Assembly (NCBI GenBank): GCA_025454835.1
Contig: JALONQ010000009.1
Span: 30,192 to 94,191 of the forward strand
Direction: 5' to 3'
Length of the DNA: 64,000 bases
From: Bacteroidota bacterium
Lineage (GTDB): Bacteria; Bacteroidota; Ignavibacteria; UBA10030
The position numbers and the translations under genes were made by a program. Below the pieces are notes generated by a model. The model searched no databases and was not told the origin of the DNA. It worked only from the letters and a program-made list of their open reading frames with translations. How positions within the stretch are numbered: position 1 is the first letter of the stretch; every line of letters begins with the position of its first letter. Shown in pieces: positions 61,015 to 64,000 of the stretch.

Positions 61015-62496
61015 TCACCGACTCCACAGATTTCCATCTGCGTCCGTCTTGATCACGAAAGCATCATTCGAGCCATCGCCAAATGACGACCCATAGCCAG
61101 TCACGACATAGCCACCGTCGGGCGCTAGCAGGACAGATTGAGCATAGTCGTATTGGCGTCCACCAAAGGTCCTCCTCCAGACTAGGTTGCCGCCCGCATC
61201 AGTCTTAAGAAGAAAGGCAGAGGTGAAGCTCCCGACATACGAGGACCCGGCTACGACATAACCTCCGTCAGAGGTTTGTCGGACGGAGTATCCAAGATCG
61301 TACGTGCCGCCGAGCGTTCTCGTCCACAACGTATTCCCGACGGAATCCACCTTGATGAGATAGACACGCGGACCAGCCCCAAAGGAGTTGGTATAGCCCG
61401 AGACGACAAAGCCATTGTCTGTTGTCATGTGAACATCAAGTCCCCCATCCTCGCCACTCCCCCCAAAGGTCTTTGTCCAAAGCGTATCGCCATTGGTGTT
61501 CGTTCTGATCAGATAGGCATCGACAAAACTCGCGGCGCTTGGATATGCCCACCCAGCAATCACGTAACCTCCGTCGGTAGTTTGGAGAACTGAAGACCCC
61601 CCCTCGGCCCGATCACCGCCAATGGTCCGTGTCCAAAGTGCGTCGCCACCAGCGTCAGTCTTGATGAGATACACATCGGAGTTCTGTTGGTCGTGCTGGG
61701 TAGTTCCGACGATGACATACCCGCCGTCCGTCGTTTGGTAGACCGAAGCGCCATCGTCAATTAGATTGCTGCCGTACGTCTTCGACCACAACACGTTCCT
61801 ATTGACATCAGTCTTGACGAGATATACATCAGCCTCGCCAGCGCCGCTTGACTTGGTATAACCGGTGATAATGGTGCCTCCGTCGGCGGTCTGTTGGAAC
61901 GATCGACCAACATCATCACCGCTGCCGCCAATGGTCTTCGACCAGACGAGGTTCCCGCCGGAATCGGTCTTGAATAGAAAGACATCCAAGCCGCCTGCTC
62001 CGATGGACGAGGTATATCCGACAACCGTGTATCCGCCTCCGACAGCCAGTTGGACAGCGTTTCCGCCATCGTTACCACTTCCACCGTACGCGGCCCATTT
62101 GTAGAATCGCCTTGATTGGGACCAAAGTCCTGGAGTGTTGTGAAGGTCTCTGCCTCGCACTCTCCAATAGTGCCACAGCAATGGCGAGCGAGGAGTAACG
62201 ACCACCGATGTGTCTGTAAGTGTGCCGCTTGTGTCAGAGTTTCTGAAGTCTTGATACGTCGCCAACTCAAATGAGAATGCGATGTAGATCGAGGAATCCC
62301 GCCATGTAAGCGCTGTGGTTGTTGACTGAAGGAAGGAGTTGTCCTCAGGGGAATTGAGTTCAGGGACTGGGATCGAAGCAAGCGAATTGTCGGTCTCGGG
62401 GTCGGTCGGTTCATCTGTGCAGCCCGCCAAGAGGAGGAAAATAGCGAGTGTCACGAATGAATTCCCTGCACGTTTGAAAAGGCCCACTGCCTTCAT
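61015..62496 (-). CDS. Lipoprotein with Fn3-like part and seven-bladed propeller in cassette 5
   Basis: 493 residues. The start at 62496 gives a lipoprotein signal ending FLLLAGC. An Fn3-like region (about 40-135, with RSPLLWHYWRVRGRDLHN) is followed by seven repeats of about 50 residues, each of the form QTxDGGYVVxGxTxSxGxG, DVYLIKTDxxGNxLWTKTxGG. This predicts a seven-bladed propeller exposed at the cell surface. No catalytic motif is present. It is antisense to its attC. Confidence 0.82.
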   Translation of the reverse strand: MKAVGLFKRAGNSFVTLAIFLLLAGCTDEPTDPETDNSLASIPVPELNSPEDNSFLQSTTTALTWRDSSIYIAFSFELATYQDFRNSDTSGTLTDTSVVVTPRSPLLWHYWRVRGRDLHNTPGLWSQSRRFYKWAAYGGSGNDGGNAVQLAVGGGYTVVGYTSSIGAGGLDVFLFKTDSGGNLVWSKTIGGSGDDVGRSFQQTADGGTIITGYTKSSGAGEADVYLVKTDVNRNVLWSKTYGSNLIDDGASVYQTTDGGYVIVGTTQHDQQNSDVYLIKTDAGGDALWTRTIGGDRAEGGSSVLQTTDGGYVIAGWAYPSAASFVDAYLIRTNTNGDTLWTKTFGGSGEDGGLDVHMTTDNGFVVSGYTNSFGAGPRVYLIKVDSVGNTLWTRTLGGTYDLGYSVRQTSDGGYVVAGSSYVGSFTSAFLLKTDAGGNLVWRRTFGGRQYDYAQSVLLAPDGGYVVTGYGSSFGDGSNDAFVIKTDADGNLWSR

Positions 62497-62559
62497 ATGG
62501 CTATGTCTTGTGGCTGGCATTGCGAGTGACTGGCGCCGAAATGGAAGACGGTAGCCGCC

Positions 62560-62718
62560 GCCTAACGGCGGGAGCTAACCTGCGCCGCCGTGTTCGAGGA
62601 TAAGATGAACGTTGGAGTTGCTGTTACGTTTTTGCTGGCCTGAAAACTCTCTTCTAGTCCGCTGCCTTCCACAATGGACCCGCGAAACGGCGAGCGCAGC
62701 TTGAGCGACTTGTTAGGC
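62560..62718 (+). repeat. attC site of cassette 5 (short form)
   Basis: Left core GCCTAAC (62560-62566), right core GTTAGGC (62712-62718), length 159 bp. It lacks all palindromic inserts; at the corresponding positions the sequence reads GGCGGGAGCTAACCTGCGCC, GTTCGAGGATAAGATG and GGCGAGCGCAGC without interruption. Confidence 0.88.
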
Positions 62719-62741
62719 GGGCAAAGCGCTGGTGATTGCAT

Positions 62742-62769
62742 TTGACAGCGGCCCGAAGCATATTATACT
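62742..62769 (+). promoter_or_regulatory. Promoter of the HicBA cassette
   Basis: TTGACA (62742-62747), 16 bp, TATACT (62764-62769). It lies 30 bp after the recombination point, as in the other two TA cassettes. AAGGAG precedes the HicB ATG. Confidence 0.65.
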
Positions 62770-62787
62770 CACCAAGGAGATGTCGGT

Positions 62788-62994
62788 ATGAAATTCATCA
62801 TCACAATCACGCGCGACGAAGACGGCATGTTCATCGCAGAATGCCCGTCAATTCCTGGCTGCGTGAGTCAAGGCAAGACCGAGGAAGAAGCTCAACGCAA
62901 CGTTCAAGACGCGATTCGAGAGTCTTTGATCGCGCGATCTGAACTCGGTATGCCGCTCACGATTGCTACGCGTCAAGTCGACATCGCCGTCTAA
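62788..62994 (+). CDS. hicB: HicB-type antitoxin (short form)
   Basis: 68 residues. It matches the short HicB/UPF0150 type: MKFIITITRDEDGMFIAECP, IPGCVSQGKTEEEAQRNVQD and AIRESLIARSELG. The fold is a partial RNase H; there is no separate DNA-binding domain. It precedes the toxin, opposite to the hicAB order seen in E. coli, as found in many HicBA pairs. Confidence 0.92.
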   Translation: MKFIITITRDEDGMFIAECPSIPGCVSQGKTEEEAQRNVQDAIRESLIARSELGMPLTIATRQVDIAV

Positions 62995-62995
62995 T

Positions 62996-63223
62996 ATGCC
63001 TCCGATTCCGCTCCTTCGACCATCCGAAGTCATCAAAGCGTTCGAGAAGCTCGGATGGTCGATCGCCCGCCAACGCGGAAGTCACATTATTCTCACCAAA
63101 CCTGGCAACATCGCAACCCTCTCGGTCCCCGACCACCCGCAAGTCGCGCGTGGAACTCTTCGGAGCCTGATCTCGAAGGCTGGGATTACGGTCGAAGAAT
63201 TTCTCGCTGCTTCGGGCCGCTGA
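62996..63223 (+). CDS. hicA: HicA-type toxin
   Basis: 75 residues with ATG just after the HicB stop. The double-stranded-RNA-binding fold of HicA is recognisable: PLLRPSEVIKAFEKLGW, then RQRGSHIILTKPG with the catalytic His in GSHIIL, and VPDHPQVARGTLRSLISKAG. HicA cleaves mRNA. The cassette ends 20 bp later at its attC. Confidence 0.93.
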   Translation: MPPIPLLRPSEVIKAFEKLGWSIARQRGSHIILTKPGNIATLSVPDHPQVARGTLRSLISKAGITVEEFLAASGR

Positions 63224-63242
63224 TCCCCTAGCCGCTTTGACC

Positions 63243-63386
63243 GCCTAACGGCGGGAGCTAACCTGCGCCGCGCCGACCATAAAGTACCAGGCTGGTTGTT
63301 GCTAGCTTGAGCTGTTTACTCTACTACCGTCATTTTCTACGAAGCCACTGCGAAGGCGCGAGCGCAGGTTCAGCGACTTGTTAGGC
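63243..63386 (+). repeat. attC site of cassette 6 (short form)
   Basis: Left core GCCTAAC (63243-63249), right core GTTAGGC (63380-63386), length 144 bp, no palindromic inserts. The flank CAAAGCGG before the left core pairs with the GCAAAGCGC after the start of its cassette (62719-62727). Confidence 0.9.
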
Positions 63387-63420
63387 GGTTGCCGTCATTT
63401 CAGACTGACAATACCTGCCG

Positions 63421-63777
63421 TTATAGACTGAACGCAAACTGCTTCGTAGTGCGAAAGTAGTGGACTCCTATCCACATCGACTTGGCGTTTGGAACATAGA
63501 ACGCTAAAGTCCCGTGTGCGTCCTCGAGTGGAAGACTCAACCGCAGGTTGTGTGGACCCATGGGGAGCTGGAAGTTTAGCCCGACGACACCAAGCGAGTT
63601 GCCACTGAATACTCTTGCTCCGAACAGTTGGTTTCCGTCTAGTTCGACAAGCATAGAATCATCGTCTAGGCCAGATTCAAATCTGAAAACGACGTGCACC
63701 GGTTCACCAAGATCCTGACCGAGATCCCGACATCCGATACCGAGGGCAATGATCAGAACTATGATGTAACTCTTCAT
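63421..63777 (-). CDS. Putative lipoprotein in cassette 7
   Basis: 118 residues. The start at 63777 begins a lipoprotein signal, MKSYIIVLIIALGIGC (Cys about 16). A beta-rich domain follows (GEPVHVVFRFESGLDDDSML and PMGPHNLRLSLPLED). No family is recognised. It is antisense to its attC, ending 41 bp from the recombination point. Confidence 0.6.
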   Translation of the reverse strand: MKSYIIVLIIALGIGCRDLGQDLGEPVHVVFRFESGLDDDSMLVELDGNQLFGARVFSGNSLGVVGLNFQLPMGPHNLRLSLPLEDAHGTLAFYVPNAKSMWIGVHYFRTTKQFAFSL

Positions 63778-63808
63778 GGCAATGATTGCGCAAGCTGACA
63801 AGGCAACC

Positions 63809-64000
63809 GCCTAACGGCGGGAGCTAAGCTGCGCCGCCGTGTTGTAGGACAAGATGATGTCTCAGTTAGTAGTTCGATTACTGCTACGCTTCCCGCCTGG
63901 ATCTAGCAGGATGCTGAAAAATGGTCGATTACCAACTTCGAGTTGAGTTGGGTGCGTTTGAACGAAGCTGCGGCACGCTGAGCGCGTCCCTCATCGTGCA
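63809..64000 (+). repeat. attC site of cassette 7, incomplete or close to the edge
   Basis: Left core GCCTAAC (63809-63815) followed by the conserved GGCGGGAGCTAAGCTGCGCC arm. A possible right core GTTGGGT lies at 63947-63953, but the expected GCGCAGGTT arm is not clear before it. The array continues to the edge. Confidence 0.55.

Larger units (their letters stand above)
56663..64000 (+). mobile_element. Chromosomal integron cassette array (continues off right edge)
   Basis: Seven gene cassettes separated by attC sites with RYYYAAC left cores and GTTRRRY right cores. For six cassettes the bases after the recombination point match the reverse complement of the bases before their own attC; examples are TTAGCTGGCACAT for cassette 2 and TTAGGCGGTTGCC for cassette 7, extending the 7-bp core to 13-20 bp. 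Three toxin-antitoxin cassettes are a common content of sedentary chromosomal integrons. No integrase gene is present in the window. Confidence 0.85.

Noticed and set aside
63947..63953. GTTGGGT as the right core of the last attC
   Set aside because: Recorded only as possible inside the attC entry: the expected GCGCAGGTT arm does not precede it, and the flank match to the cassette start cannot be tested before the window ends.
56663..64000. CRISPR array as the explanation for the repeats
   Set aside because: Repeats are 144-286 bp, imperfect, with open reading frames between them and palindromic ends; spacing and structure fit attC sites, not CRISPR repeats.

Overview
The window reads as part of the chromosome of a GC-rich (roughly 60 %) bacterium of the Bacteroidota / Ignavibacteria / Kapabacteria lineage. 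Direct evidence is three proteins ending in the YPNPFN-type C-terminal sorting domain of the type IX secretion system (genes ending at 1020, 10542 and 56700), a GldA/GldF/GldG-type ABC transporter, a histone H1-like protein and a deoxyhypusine-synthase-like enzyme. The exact phylum is inference. I saw no rRNA, tRNA or CRISPR array.

Region 1 (1-30 kb) is mostly minus-strand housekeeping and envelope genes. It holds an incomplete HGSNAT-like membrane acyltransferase, a T9SS-sorted FG-GAP protein, a heptad-histidine lipoprotein, an ArsB/NhaD-type permease and a VanX-type dipeptidase. A tight seven-gene operon (17740 down to 7542) follows: three PpiC/SurA-type chaperone-isomerases, a MoxR ATPase, a T9SS-sorted subtilase, a VWA membrane protein and an esterase. 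Next come the gldA-gldF-gldG-DUF4340 operon with a promoter and a terminator, two tandem cold-shock genes, a DUF4159-DUF4175 pair, an SRAP (HMCES/YedK) protein, a DUF72 protein and an orphan LuxR-type response regulator.

Region 2 (30-43.6 kb) holds a K+/H+ antiporter, a secreted GH13 amylase, a CNNM/CorC-type transporter, a TVP38/DedA-type membrane protein, an unusual SF1-helicase-like ATPase, a GH20 hexosaminidase, the histone H1-like protein and the deoxyhypusine-synthase-like enzyme.

Region 3 (43.9-54.4 kb) is about metals and small metabolism. A copper island has an AraC regulator with an N-terminal HMA-like domain, an ICMT-like protein, a CopZ-like protein that has lost one metal cysteine, and CopA. 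A ferrous-iron operon has feoA, feoB and a small Cys-rich protein, behind a promoter whose -10 lies inside a perfect palindrome. Then come a DUF59/SufT-like protein, two hotdog thioesterases, a beta-carbonic anhydrase and a CoA-binding protein.

Region 4 (54.4-64 kb) is the accessory part. A HipA-like kinase lies in an overlapping small-gene operon, followed by an IS3-type transposase relic and then a chromosomal-integron cassette array running off the right edge. Seven cassettes are bounded by attC sites with RYYYAAC / GTTRRRY ends. Each cassette's first bases are complementary to the bases before its own attC, the signature of excisable cassettes. Three cassettes are toxin-antitoxin pairs (HigBA, Phd-ParE, HicBA) in the attC sense orientation, each with an internal promoter 30-31 bp after the recombination point. 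Four cassettes carry exported proteins or lipoproteins, one with a T9SS sorting domain, all antisense. No integron integrase is visible anywhere. Several attC sites are enlarged by nested palindromic insertions. This array is the most unusual part of the window.

Throughout, gene 3' ends on the minus strand are decorated by long inverted-repeat elements or purine-rich tracts that start within a few bases of the stop codon.
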